From assembly GCA_945861845.1 (NCBI GenBank), contig CAMAWS010000036.1:1-13259 (forward strand): a stretch of 13,259 nt of DNA, given 5' to 3'. The stretch comes from Candidatus Sulfopaludibacter sp. SbA3 (GTDB lineage: Bacteria > Acidobacteriota > Terriglobia > 20CM-2-55-15). Shown here in pieces: positions 1 to 6,938 of the stretch. The translations under genes were made by a program, and so were the position numbers. Under the pieces are notes generated by a model. It ran no database searches, was not told the DNA's origin, and saw only the letters and a program-made list of their open reading frames with translations. How positions within the stretch are numbered: the stretch's first letter is position 1; every line of letters begins with the position of its first letter.

Positions 1-1772
1 ATCGCTCCGACGAAAAGAAATCCACTTCGCTCATGGAATGTTCGTGGCGTCGGCGACGGAGGGTTCGCGTGTCCCAGCACATTCACTCTGTCGATTCCGT
101 GTTTCAGGAAGGCGGCGCGTTCCGCTTCCGAAACGGACACGACACTGTCGGCGGCGGAGGCGAGGCGCACTTCATCGAGGATCAACCTCTGGATTTCGTC
201 ATCCTTCATTGGAGTGCCGGCCATGCGACGAAGTTCAATCTCGCGACCGGCAAACAGCGCTTCGGCGTCGTAAATGATTTTCGTCTTTTCGAACCACGAG
301 GGATAGGCGGTCCGGATGGTTTGAAAGATCGCCATGTTGTGCGGACGGCTGATGATGATCGTGCCGTAGTAACCGGCCCGGCTTCGAAGAAAAGCTTCGA
401 GCATCTGCAGGCCATATCCCGTCATGAATTCAATCCGGCGTGGCATGTCTGAGTAAACGAGCGGCCAATCTTCGTCCGGCGCCGACATTGGATAGAACGT
501 TACAAAATATCCCTGTTTCACAAGCGTGCGCAGGATAGCTTGCGTCCGCGGAAATCCCGATCCGAGCCAGCGATGCGGCACCCTGTCGTCGAGGAACAGC
601 GTGCGCCTGGACTGCGGCGTCTTCATTCGCGCTTCCAGAATATGCGCGAGATCGCGTACATGTTGATTTTGAAGTGCCGCGCGATGCTTGTTTACGAAGA
701 TTTGCTGGTGTCCTCGTTGTAGGTCTATTGCTTGGCTTCTTGAATTGGAACTGGCGAATTCGTGGTGGACAAGGACTGCATCAGGGTCGTAAACCACGCG
801 CAGGCCTTCTGCCCAGAGTCTTGCGCAGTAGTCGGTCTCCTCGTAGTACGCAGGCTTGTAGCTTTCGTCGAAGCCTCCGAGGCGCTGCCATGTGGCCCGT
901 GGTGTGAGTAGAAAGGCCGCAGAGCAGTAGTCCACATCGCGCTCAAACATGTACATCGGAGCATTCGGATTATCTCCGCGGCCATACCCGAGGCAGGAGC
1001 CGTCACGCCAGATGATACTTCCTGCTTCCTGCAGAGAACCGTCAGGCAGAATCAGCCGCGCTCCAACCGCGCCGATGTCCGGTGAGCTGCGAATTGTTTT
1101 CAGCGACGACTGAAGGGTTCCGGGGAGAAGCTGGGAATCATTATTAAGGATGAGCAGGTACTTGCCCTTCGCATGCTGAGCAGCCTGATTGACCGCCATG
1201 AGGAAATGATGGTTTTCCTTATTGCGATGGATCTGCGCGCCCTTGAGGCGATTCAATAGCTGGCCTGTTTCATCGGACGAGGCGTTATCAACGATGATCA
1301 CTTCGAGCTGGTCCGAGTTGTTCTCAGCGATGGATAGCAGGCATCCGAAGGTCAGTTCTGCCCGGTTGTAAAGAACGAGAATGATCGAGATTTCCGGATT
1401 ATCGCTATGTGGAAGTTGGAGCTCTGCGGAAAAAAAAGCCTGGAGGGCCGCTCGCTGGGAGCGCGCAAGAACCTGCTTGGCATCGGCAGGAGCTGAGATG
1501 CTTTCAGCTTCCGCCTCCTTCATTTCCTCGCTTCCTGATTCGGCAGGCTCAGTGCCGCCAGTCACAGTTGGCTGCATTCCTGGAACGGCGGCCCGCAAGG
1601 TGCGAAGGCGCCGGGCCAGCCATCGGACAGGGTAGGTGAGCCTCCACGAAGGGGACTCCAGAAAGCGCTCGAATAACCATTTCTGGTCAGCCAGCTCCTG
1701 CTCCTTGGCCTGTAGCTGACTCTGAAGCGACTGGATCAATTCGTTCTGTTTTTTGTTCGAATCGCTTCTCAC
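1..1772 (-). CDS. Bifunctional GT2-GT4 glycosyltransferase (3' end beyond window)
   Basis: A continuous minus-strand frame of 590 codons has no stop before the window edge. The only start after the in-frame upstream TGA is GTG at 1772-1770, with no Shine-Dalgarno. Residues about 6-31 are a Gln/Glu-rich coiled coil. Residues 40-51 carry an SPSWRLTYPVRW motif of a kind common near glycosyltransferase domains in polysaccharide loci. A GT2 (GT-A fold) domain begins near residue 128 (EISIILVLYNRAELT), has a DXD-like NND at 210-212 and the acidic EETDYCARLW at 311-320. From about residue 391 a second domain starts (LFLDDRVPHRWLGSGFPRT) that looks like a GT4 N-terminal half; the visible part ends at FLFVGA, the usual entry to the GT-B C-terminal half. 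Family knowledge suggests two sugar transfers in capsule, O-antigen or exopolysaccharide synthesis in the cytoplasm. Donor and acceptor cannot be told. It is divergent from the methyltransferase at 1790. Confidence 0.88.
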   Translation of the reverse strand, partial: MRSDSNKKQNELIQSLQSQLQAKEQELADQKWLFERFLESPSWRLTYPVRWLARRLRTLRAAVPGMQPTVTGGTEPAESGSEEMKEAEAESISAPADAKQVLARSQRAALQAFFSAELQLPHSDNPEISIILVLYNRAELTFGCLLSIAENNSDQLEVIIVDNASSDETGQLLNRLKGAQIHRNKENHHFLMAVNQAAQHAKGKYLLILNNDSQLLPGTLQSSLKTIRSSPDIGAVGARLILPDGSLQEAGSIIWRDGSCLGYGRGDNPNAPMYMFERDVDYCSAAFLLTPRATWQRLGGFDESYKPAYYEETDYCARLWAEGLRVVYDPDAVLVHHEFASSNSRSQAIDLQRGHQQIFVNKHRAALQNQHVRDLAHILEARMKTPQSRRTLFLDDRVPHRWLGSGFPRTQAILRTLVKQGYFVTFYPMSAPDEDWPLVYSDMPRRIEFMTGYGLQMLEAFLRSRAGYYGTIIISRPHNMAIFQTIRTAYPSWFEKTKIIYDAEALFAGREIELRRMAGTPMKDDEIQRLILDEVRLASAADSVVSVSEAERAAFLKHGIDRVNVLGHANPPSPTPRTFHERSGFLFVGA

Positions 1773-1777
1773 GTGGT

Positions 1778-1784
1778 GATAATA
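1778..1784. promoter_or_regulatory. Possible shared divergent -10 element with leaderless starts
   Basis: Only 17 bp separate GTG 1772 (minus) from GTG 1790 (plus). They contain one AT-rich core. On plus, GATAAT (1778-1783) is followed by 6 nt and then GTG, so the start codon sits where transcription would begin; a weak -35-like TTGTTC lies at 1753-1758 (19-bp spacer). On minus, TATTAT (1784-1779) is preceded by TGG (extended -10 form) and is also followed by 6 nt and then GTG. Neither start has a Shine-Dalgarno. This is inference from spacing and motif match; no transcript data. Confidence 0.4.
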
Positions 1785-1789
1785 CCAGA

Positions 1790-2458
1790 GTGAATCGCAC
1801 CCGCTTCATGCTTCGGACCCGAGATGACTTTTATCAGCCCGGCATGCCAGCCCGGCATGGCGAGCATTATAAGGCGCTTGTGCGTTTCGGCCGGAAGCAT
1901 GCAGGACAAACCGTCCTCGATATTGGTTGCGGTTTTGGCGCCTACGGCAAGGCGCTGATGTCGGAGGGTTTGAACTGCTTCGGGTGTGACATCAACCTGG
2001 ACTATCTCCGTTCTGCAGTGACAGAGGGTTTGCCCGTGACCGTTGTCGATTCTGTGCTCCCATTTCGGGATCGTTCGTTTGACACCGTATTGCTTTTCGA
2101 AGTCATCGAGCATGTGCCAAACATCGAGAGAGTGATTGAGGAGGCGTTTCGAGTGGCCCGAAAGAACGTACTCATTACCGTTCCGAACTCGGAAGGCATC
2201 GACTTGATGAAGTCAAATGACGTTACTTACGCCCACATGCTCTCATCGGACCACGTCCATTTTTTCGACGCCGCTTCGCTTGAAAGTTTACTGAAACCGC
2301 ATGCGGGCGACGTTATCATTGAACGCGGAGATCCTATTCTTCCTTTCTGGTTCCTGGGACGTTCGCTGCCTTTCTATTTTATGAAGGCCGTTTACCTCGC
2401 GGGTCTGTTAAAGCCTCGATTTTTTAGCCGTCTTTATGCTGTTGCGAGCGTTCGCTAA
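1790..2458 (+). CDS. Class I SAM-dependent methyltransferase (Methyltransf_11 type)
   Basis: A 222-residue protein with the Rossmann-type methyltransferase signature: motif I TVLDIGCGFGAYG at 41-53, an acidic residue ending strand 2 (GCDINLDYL, D67), VVDSVLPFRDRSFDTV at about 85-100, and FEVIEHVPN at 103-111. The EVIEH and following VLITVPN are typical of the UbiE/Methyltransf_11 group. The C-terminal 45 residues are aromatic and hydrophobic, perhaps membrane-associating or part of a substrate lid. The substrate is unknown; the divergent glycosyltransferase suggests a sugar or lipid-linked intermediate, but this is context only. The start is GTG 1790, with ATG 1808 as an alternative; neither has a clear ribosome binding site. 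The last 23 nt overlap ispE, so the two are probably co-transcribed and translationally coupled. Confidence 0.85.
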   Translation: MNRTRFMLRTRDDFYQPGMPARHGEHYKALVRFGRKHAGQTVLDIGCGFGAYGKALMSEGLNCFGCDINLDYLRSAVTEGLPVTVVDSVLPFRDRSFDTVLLFEVIEHVPNIERVIEEAFRVARKNVLITVPNSEGIDLMKSNDVTYAHMLSSDHVHFFDAASLESLLKPHAGDVIIERGDPILPFWFLGRSLPFYFMKAVYLAGLLKPRFFSRLYAVASVR

Positions 2459-3287
2459 AATTAATCTGGATCTTCGCGTCCTGGGCCGGCGTTCCGACGG
2501 CTATCACGAGATTCGCACGATCCTTCAAACGATTGACTGGTTCGACGAGATTCGTGTCGATCCCGCCGACTCATTCAGCTTTTCCGCATCCCAGGGACCG
2601 CAGACGTCCGATAACCTCGTTGTCCGGGCAGTTCGTGAATTTGAGCGCGTTGCCGGTCTAAAGGTATCTGCGAGGATTCACCTGGCCAAGAACATACCGG
2701 CCGCGGCAGGTCTTGGCGGCGGTAGCGCGGATGCGGCAGTTGTCCTTCTGGGGTTGCAGCGCTTTTGCGGGCGTGAACTAAGTCCCCGGGAACTTCTTGG
2801 GGCGCTGCGGAATCTCGGGTCAGACGTGCCATTTTTCGCTGTTGGAGGACAGGCGGTTGGAATTGGCAGGGGTGACGAGGTTATCCCGGTCGCCGACGAT
2901 GCCAGTTATTGGATTATTGTGGCCGAGTCCGGGATCAGTATCCCGACAATTGAGGCTTATTCTTGGTTGACGGACCAAGCTATATCCAATAGTATTGAGG
3001 GTTTCTGCGCCCACTTCCTTTCAAGCAGTGGAAGCGAAGAATGGATAAACAGCTTCGAGGCTCCCGTTTTCAGACGTTTTCCCGAGCTGGCAAACATCAA
3101 GGGGGAGCTCCTGAAGTCGGGAGCGTATCACGCGGCAATGACTGGCAGCGGATCCGCGGTGTTCGGGCGATACCGTACGCGAGCACAGGCAACTCAGGCT
3201 GCTCAGGACTTGAGTAAGACCCTTAGTGTAAGGCTGATAAAACCGTTGCCGCGCTTTGAGTATTTCCAGAGAATGATTGAGGAATGA
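2436..3287 (+). CDS. ispE: 4-diphosphocytidyl-2-C-methyl-D-erythritol kinase
   Basis: IspE phosphorylates the 2-hydroxyl of CDP-methylerythritol with ATP, the fourth step of the MEP pathway to isoprenoids, in the cytosol. The 283-residue length is normal. GHMP-kinase features are all present: LLRAFAKINLDLRVLGRRSDGYHEI at the N-terminus with the conserved Lys8 (given here only as its family landmark), the ATP loop PAAAGLGGGSADAA at 88-101, catalytic Asp130 in LGSDVPFFAVGG, and the C-terminal MTGSGSAVFG at 235-244. ATG 2436 lies inside the methyltransferase gene, in another frame, with no separate Shine-Dalgarno, implying coupling. The stop TGA (3285-3287) falls inside a short tandem repeat, so the last four residues (MIEE) are encoded by repeat sequence. 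Confidence 0.97.
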   Translation: MLLRAFAKINLDLRVLGRRSDGYHEIRTILQTIDWFDEIRVDPADSFSFSASQGPQTSDNLVVRAVREFERVAGLKVSARIHLAKNIPAAAGLGGGSADAAVVLLGLQRFCGRELSPRELLGALRNLGSDVPFFAVGGQAVGIGRGDEVIPVADDASYWIIVAESGISIPTIEAYSWLTDQAISNSIEGFCAHFLSSSGSEEWINSFEAPVFRRFPELANIKGELLKSGAYHAAMTGSGSAVFGRYRTRAQATQAAQDLSKTLSVRLIKPLPRFEYFQRMIEE

Positions 3288-3309
3288 TTGAGGAATGATT
3301 GAGGAATGA
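3271..3309 (+). repeat. 11-bp tandem repeat across the ispE stop codon
   Basis: The unit GAATGATTGAG occurs at 3271-3281, 3282-3292 and 3293-3303 without change, followed by a partial GAATGA at 3304-3309. The first copy and the start of the second encode the last residues and stop of IspE. The unit is not a multiple of three, but it carries TGA in more than one frame, so slippage would still end translation nearby. Confidence 0.95.
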
Positions 3310-3331
3310 GCGGCTGCGAATGCAAACCCGA
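3308..3331 (+). repeat. Imperfect 24-bp direct repeat, left copy
   Basis: This shares 20 of 24 positions with 3539-3562, including the exact 12-mer GAGCGGCTGCGA at the start and CCCGA at the end. The two copies bracket tRNA-Gln, 231 bp apart. The left copy directly follows the tandem repeat at the ispE stop. Confidence 0.7.
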
Positions 3332-3398
3332 CGCGACGCGTGAACGCGATAGCGCGACACCTAAGGTAAGGGCGCGGCCATAAGGGAACTGATTTTTT

Positions 3399-3470
3399 TG
3401 GGGCGTGGCCAAGTGGTAAGGCACAGGTATTTGGATCCTGCATTCGAAGGTTCGAATCCTACCGCCCCAG
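3399..3470 (+). tRNA. tRNA-Gln (anticodon TTG)
   Basis: A 72-nt cloverleaf can be drawn by eye. The acceptor TGGGGCG (3399-3405) pairs fully with CGCCCCA (3463-3469), with discriminator G3470 and no encoded CCA. The D-arm is GCCAAGTGGTAAGGC. The anticodon TTG (3431-3433) reads CAA and, by wobble, CAG. The T-loop is TTCGAAT (3451-3457). The first pair is U1-A72, the form known to mark tRNA-Gln for the GatCAB transamidation route. Two stem defects are visible: T3428 opposite T3436 (31-39) and A3447 opposite A3461 (50-64). It lies between ispE and prs in the same orientation. No clear own promoter was found, so it may be processed from a longer transcript. Confidence 0.95.
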
Positions 3471-3538
3471 TCACGGCATTGATGCCGGACTTGGCGGACC
3501 GTTAGAAATGGCCCAGCCCGTTCGTAGGGACCGAGCAA

Positions 3539-3562
3539 GAGCGGCTGCGATTACAGGCCCGA
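3539..3562 (+). repeat. Imperfect 24-bp direct repeat, right copy
   Basis: Second copy of the element at 3308-3331, in the same orientation. It overlaps the 5' half of a small hairpin in the prs leader: GCTGC (3544-3548) can pair with GCAGC (3569-3573), and GCCC (3557-3560) with GGGC (3565-3568). Confidence 0.7.
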
Positions 3563-3587
3563 TAGGGCGCAGCTATCAAGTGAGTGA

Positions 3588-4529
3588 ATGAGTAACGATC
3601 TGAAAATCTTTACCGGAAGCGCGAACACGGCACTCACGAAAGAGATTTGCGAGTATCTCAAGTGCGAACTGGGGCAGTCATCTATTACCCGGTTCAGCGA
3701 TGGCGAGATCTACTTTCAGATTCTCGAGAATGTCCGGGGCGCTGATGTGTTCATCGTGCAGCCTTCGTGTCCGCCGGTCGACGCGAACTACTTCGAGCTG
3801 TTCCTGATGATCGATGCTTTCAGGCGCGCGTCGGCGAAACGGATTACAGCGGTCATTCCGTACTTCGGGTATGCTCGGCAGGATCGTAAGGATAAGCCGC
3901 GAGTTCCGATCTCTTCGAAGGTTGTTTCGGATCTGCTGGTAGCGTCTGGGACGGACCGGCTCTTGACCATGGACCTGCACGCGCCCCAGATCCAGGGATT
4001 CTTCAGCATCCCGGTGGATCACCTTTTTGCCGCGCCTGTCCTGGTCGATTATTTCCAGAAATTGAAACTACCGAATCTTACCGTCGTTTCTCCGGATGCC
4101 GGAGGTGTTGAACGTGCGCGGGCTTTTGCGAAGCGGCTCAACGCAGAGTTGGCCATGGTCAACAAGCGGCGCCTGGAGGCCAATGTGGCCCAGGTAATGA
4201 ACGTCATCGGCGACGTCAAAGGACGTACTTGCCTGGTCGTGGACGATATCATCGACACCGCCGGGACTCTGGTCAAGACGGTCGAGGCGCTTCTTGACGG
4301 CGGCGCGACGAAAGTTTACGCGTGTTGCACTCATGCGGTGCTGTCCGGACCTGCGGTCGGGCGCATTCAGGACTCGAATCTGGAAGAAGTCGTTGTGACA
4401 AACAGTATCCCTCTGCATAGCGATGCGAGGAAATGCGCAAAGATCAGGGTGTTGAGCGTCGGAAACCTGCTCGCTCAGGCCCTTCAGTCGATTCACGACG
4501 AGACATCCGTCAGCGTTTTGTTTATTTGA
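3588..4529 (+). CDS. prs: Ribose-phosphate pyrophosphokinase (PRPP synthetase)
   Basis: Makes 5-phosphoribosyl-1-pyrophosphate from ribose 5-phosphate and ATP, feeding purine, pyrimidine, NAD, histidine and tryptophan synthesis in the cytosol. The 313-residue length is that of class I bacterial enzymes. Visible landmarks are FTGSANTALTKEI near the N-terminus, RFSDGE (35-40), the catalytic flexible loop YFGYARQDRKDKPR (92-105), MDLHAPQIQGFF (128-139) with the ATP-site His131, and the PRPP-binding loop VVDDIIDTAGT (217-227). ATG 3588 is preceded by a purine-rich GTGAGTGA; no earlier start gives family homology. It heads the prs-rplY-pth series (18 bp to the next gene), an order shared with Bacillus subtilis prs-ctc-pth. 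Confidence 0.98.
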   Translation: MSNDLKIFTGSANTALTKEICEYLKCELGQSSITRFSDGEIYFQILENVRGADVFIVQPSCPPVDANYFELFLMIDAFRRASAKRITAVIPYFGYARQDRKDKPRVPISSKVVSDLLVASGTDRLLTMDLHAPQIQGFFSIPVDHLFAAPVLVDYFQKLKLPNLTVVSPDAGGVERARAFAKRLNAELAMVNKRRLEANVAQVMNVIGDVKGRTCLVVDDIIDTAGTLVKTVEALLDGGATKVYACCTHAVLSGPAVGRIQDSNLEEVVVTNSIPLHSDARKCAKIRVLSVGNLLAQALQSIHDETSVSVLFI

Positions 4530-4547
4530 GAAAGGCAGTGAGGATTT

Positions 4548-5219
4548 ATGGCTGAGATCGTAGTGAGCGCTCAGGCGCGAACCGAGCGCGGAAAGAATGC
4601 GGCGCGCCGCCTTCGTGTGAAGGGGTTGATTCCTGGTGTGGTGTATGGCGGCAAGAGCGATAACGTCGCCATTGCCATTGATCCAAAGATTCTGATGAAG
4701 GTTCTTCGATCGGAGTCTGGCCGCAATTCAATATTGAAGCTGGAGATCCCGGGCGCGGGTTCGACATCTGCGATTCTGAAGAGCTGGCAGGTTGATCCGG
4801 TTCGAGAGCATTTTCTGCATGCGGACTTCTTCCGAATTGCGATGGACGTTGTAATTCGCGTAACCGTGCCGGTCGCCACAAAAGGTGAGGCCATCGGTGT
4901 GAAGACGCAGGGTGGAATTCTTGAACTCGTGCTCCGCCAGATCGAAGTGGAGTGCTTGCCCGGCGACATTCCGGAAAGAATTGAATTGGATGTGGCCGAG
5001 CTGGAAATCAACAAGGCTCTTCGCGTCTCCGATCTTCCGGTCAGCGACAAGGTCAAGATTCTCCAGGATCCGGACCAGGTCGTGGTTCATATAATCTCGG
5101 TCAAGGAAGAAGTTGCTGCTGTGGGCGCCGTGGCTGCCGCCGAAGGCGAAGCTGCTACTCCTTCAGAGCCCGAAGTTGCGAAGAAGGGCAAGAAAGAGGA
5201 AGAAGGACCGGCGGAGTAA
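4548..5219 (+). CDS. rplY: 50S ribosomal protein L25/general stress protein Ctc (TL5 type)
   Basis: Binds 5S rRNA in the large ribosomal subunit. The 223-residue length marks the long, two-domain Ctc/TL5 form rather than the short E. coli L25. Residues about 1-95 are the L25 beta-barrel (AQARTERGKNAARRLRVKG, IPGVVYGG, SWQVDPVREHFLHADFFRI). Residues about 100-185 are the TL5 C-terminal domain (VPVATKGEAIGVKTQGGIL, VECLPGDIPERIELDV, DPDQVVVHI). From about 186 the tail is low-complexity Ala/Glu/Lys and probably disordered. ATG 4548 has a GTGAGGA ribosome site 5 nt upstream. The stop TAA (5217-5219) lies two codons before the pth start in the same frame. Confidence 0.97.
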   Translation: MAEIVVSAQARTERGKNAARRLRVKGLIPGVVYGGKSDNVAIAIDPKILMKVLRSESGRNSILKLEIPGAGSTSAILKSWQVDPVREHFLHADFFRIAMDVVIRVTVPVATKGEAIGVKTQGGILELVLRQIEVECLPGDIPERIELDVAELEINKALRVSDLPVSDKVKILQDPDQVVVHIISVKEEVAAVGAVAAAEGEAATPSEPEVAKKGKKEEEGPAE

Positions 5220-5225
5220 TTCAAA

Positions 5226-5819
5226 TTGCTCTGGTTTGTCCTGGGACTTGGCAATCCCGGCGAAGGGTACGCCGGAACCTATCACAATGTGGGGTTCCGC
5301 GTAGTCGAGCGTTTGGCCTCGGAATGGGGTGGCCGAATCAGGGAACGTTGCGGCCCGGCCCTGATATCGAACCGGATCGTTACAGGCGCCGAGACGGTAG
5401 TGCTGGTCGAGCCACAGACCTACATGAATCGAAGCGGCTCTGTTTTGCCGATTCTTTTCGAACGTTTCGAAGCGACGATCAGTTCGTTGATCGTTGTGTC
5501 TGATGACCTTGCCCTTCCTCTCGGAAAGGTTCGAGTTCGCGGGAAGGGTTCGGCGGGCGGCCACAACGGGATAAAATCCCTGATTTCCGTGGCGGGCGCC
5601 GACGAGTTCATGCGAGTTCGAGTTGGTATTCAGCCAGAGCGGGACATTGGCGGTGTTAGCGATTTCGTATTGTCGAAAGTGGCAAAAAGCGATCGTGAAC
5701 TTTTGGAAAAGAGCGAAGAGACGGCGGCAGAGGCGGTTCGGGCTCTGATGAGAGATGGTATCGAGAAGGCGATGGCCGCCTACAACGGAATTGATTTGAG
5801 ACCTGCAAAGGAAAATTAA
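5226..5819 (+). CDS. pth: Peptidyl-tRNA hydrolase
   Basis: Cleaves the ester bond of peptidyl-tRNAs that drop off ribosomes, recycling tRNA in the cytosol. The 197-residue protein has all expected active-site residues at the E. coli numbering: Asn10 in GLGNPG, catalytic His20 in YHNVGF, Asn68 in YMNRSG, Asp93 in VSDDLALP, and Asn114 in GSAGGHNGIKS. The start is TTG 5226: it is the only start codon between the in-frame rplY stop and the conserved N-terminus, and GGAG (5212-5215) lies 10 nt upstream. Its stop TAA directly abuts the rpsF ATG. Confidence 0.97.
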   Translation: MLWFVLGLGNPGEGYAGTYHNVGFRVVERLASEWGGRIRERCGPALISNRIVTGAETVVLVEPQTYMNRSGSVLPILFERFEATISSLIVVSDDLALPLGKVRVRGKGSAGGHNGIKSLISVAGADEFMRVRVGIQPERDIGGVSDFVLSKVAKSDRELLEKSEETAAEAVRALMRDGIEKAMAAYNGIDLRPAKEN

Positions 5820-6215
5820 ATGGCAAATTACGAAATCATGTTCATCGTCAATCCGAACACAGCAGAGGACGAGATCGACAAGATCAACACGCAGATAGAA
5901 GGCGTGATCACATCGGCTGCTGGACAGATTCTGAAGATCGAGAAAATGGGCAAGCGCAGGCTGGCCTATGAAGTGTCGAGATTCCGGGAGGCTTTCTACG
6001 TCCTCTTCGCACTATCGGCAAATGGAGACGTCGTTCGCGAGTGTGAGCGGCGGCTCCGTGTTATGGATCCGGTGTTGAAGTACCTGACTGTCCGTGTGGA
6101 CGAGGAAACTCGACGACTCGACAAAATGAAAAACTATCGACAGAAGCGGGCAGCCCGGCGGAGTTCCGGCGCGGCTGTCGCTACGGCAGACCAGGCCGGC
6201 GAAGAGGCAATATAA
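5820..6215 (+). CDS. rpsF: 30S ribosomal protein S6
   Basis: A small-subunit protein that binds 16S rRNA in the platform as a heterodimer with S18. The 131-residue length is slightly above the usual core. The N-terminal YEIMFIVNP, the GKRRLAYEV segment (44-52) and [16 protein letters not shown] are S6 signatures; residues from about 105 form a basic then Ala-rich tail ([18 protein letters not shown]). ATG 5820 immediately follows the pth stop, with AAAGGA (5807-5812) as ribosome site inside pth. No ssb or priB lies between rpsF and rpsR. Confidence 0.97.
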   Translation: MANYEIMFIVNPNTAEDEIDKINTQIEGVITSAAGQILKIEKMGKRRLAYEVSRFREAFYVLFALSANGDVVRECERRLRVMDPVLKYLTVRVDEETRRLDKMKNYRQKRAARRSSGAAVATADQAGEEAI

Positions 6216-6217
6216 AT

Positions 6218-6475
6218 ATGGCAAGACCACGAGAGGATAAGCCCGGAGGACCGCAGAAGCAGTACTACCGCCGAAAGAAGGTTTGTAAATTCTGCGTTGA
6301 GCGCATTGATGGCATCAATTACAAGGACGTCAAACTGCTTTCGCAGTTCGTTCCCGAGAGGGCCAAGATCATGCCCCGCCGTATTTCCGGCGTCTGCTCA
6401 CATCATCAGCGTCAGTTGAACGATGCGATAAAAAAGGCGCGCAGCATTGCGCTGCTTCCGTTCGCCACTGAATAG
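6218..6475 (+). CDS. rpsR: 30S ribosomal protein S18, zinc-ligand form
   Basis: The partner of S6 on the 16S platform. In 85 residues it shows the S18 core ([49 protein letters not shown]). Cys23 and Cys26 (CKFC) together with Cys60 and His63 (CSHH) form a CxxC...CxxH set, the metal-binding ('C+') version of this protein known from many bacteria; zinc binding here is inferred. It starts 2 nt after the rpsF stop, with GAGG in the rpsF end as ribosome site. Confidence 0.97.
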   Translation: MARPREDKPGGPQKQYYRRKKVCKFCVERIDGINYKDVKLLSQFVPERAKIMPRRISGVCSHHQRQLNDAIKKARSIALLPFATE

Positions 6476-6483
6476 GGGTTTTT

Positions 6484-6936
6484 ATGGAAATCATTCTTAG
6501 GGAGACCATCGACAATCTCGGACGGGCGGGCCAGATTGTGACCGTTGCCAATGGATACGCCCGTAATTATCTGTTGCCGAAAAAACTCGCGTACCCGGTC
6601 ACTCCCGGTAATCTCAAGGTTATCGAGTACGAACGGAACACCCTGCTGAAGAAGGAAGCCAAGCAGAAGGACGACGCGGAGAAAGTGAAGGATCTGCTCG
6701 AGAAGGTCGAGATTTCGATCCGCCGCAAAGTCGGTGAGCATGCCGCCTTGTACGGTTCGGTGACCAATGCAGACGTGGCCGAACAGCTTGAGGCGAAGGG
6801 CTTCCAGATCGAAAAACGCAAGATCTATATGGACGATCACATTAAGACGCTGGGCGAGTTCTCGATACCCGTGCGCCTGTTCAAGGACGTCACAGCACAC
6901 GTCAAGGTGAAAGTGGAGCCTGAAACCGAAGGCTAG
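6484..6936 (+). CDS. rplI: 50S ribosomal protein L9
   Basis: An extended large-subunit protein that binds 23S rRNA near the L1 stalk base and helps maintain the reading frame. The 150-residue length is standard. The N-terminal RNA-binding domain has MEIILRETIDNLGRAG and the family signature VANGYARNYLLPKKLAYP (20-37). A long Lys/Glu-rich connecting helix spans about 44-76. The C-terminal domain contains GEHAALYGSVTNADVAEQL (84-102). The start ATG has AGGGG about 5 nt upstream. It ends the rpsF-rpsR-rplI run; a large hairpin begins 3 nt after its stop. Confidence 0.97.
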   Translation: MEIILRETIDNLGRAGQIVTVANGYARNYLLPKKLAYPVTPGNLKVIEYERNTLLKKEAKQKDDAEKVKDLLEKVEISIRRKVGEHAALYGSVTNADVAEQLEAKGFQIEKRKIYMDDHIKTLGEFSIPVRLFKDVTAHVKVKVEPETEG

Positions 6937-6938
6937 TG

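Noticed and set aside
33..452. Plus-strand 139-codon open frame
   Set aside because: It lies wholly opposite the glycosyltransferase, has no recognisable motif or ribosome site, and the minus frame gives coherent domain sequence through it.
3271..3309. Possible CRISPR-like repeat
   Set aside because: The units are 11 bp and directly adjacent, with no spacers and no cas genes; it is a simple tandem repeat.
3474..3487. Hairpin CGGCATTGATGCCG just after tRNA-Gln as a terminator
   Set aside because: The stem is only 5-6 bp and no T-run follows, so intrinsic termination is not supported.
4571..5056. Minus-strand 161-codon open frame opposite rplY
   Set aside because: Low-complexity Ser/Arg/Thr-rich antisense shadow; the plus strand encodes a clear L25/TL5 protein.
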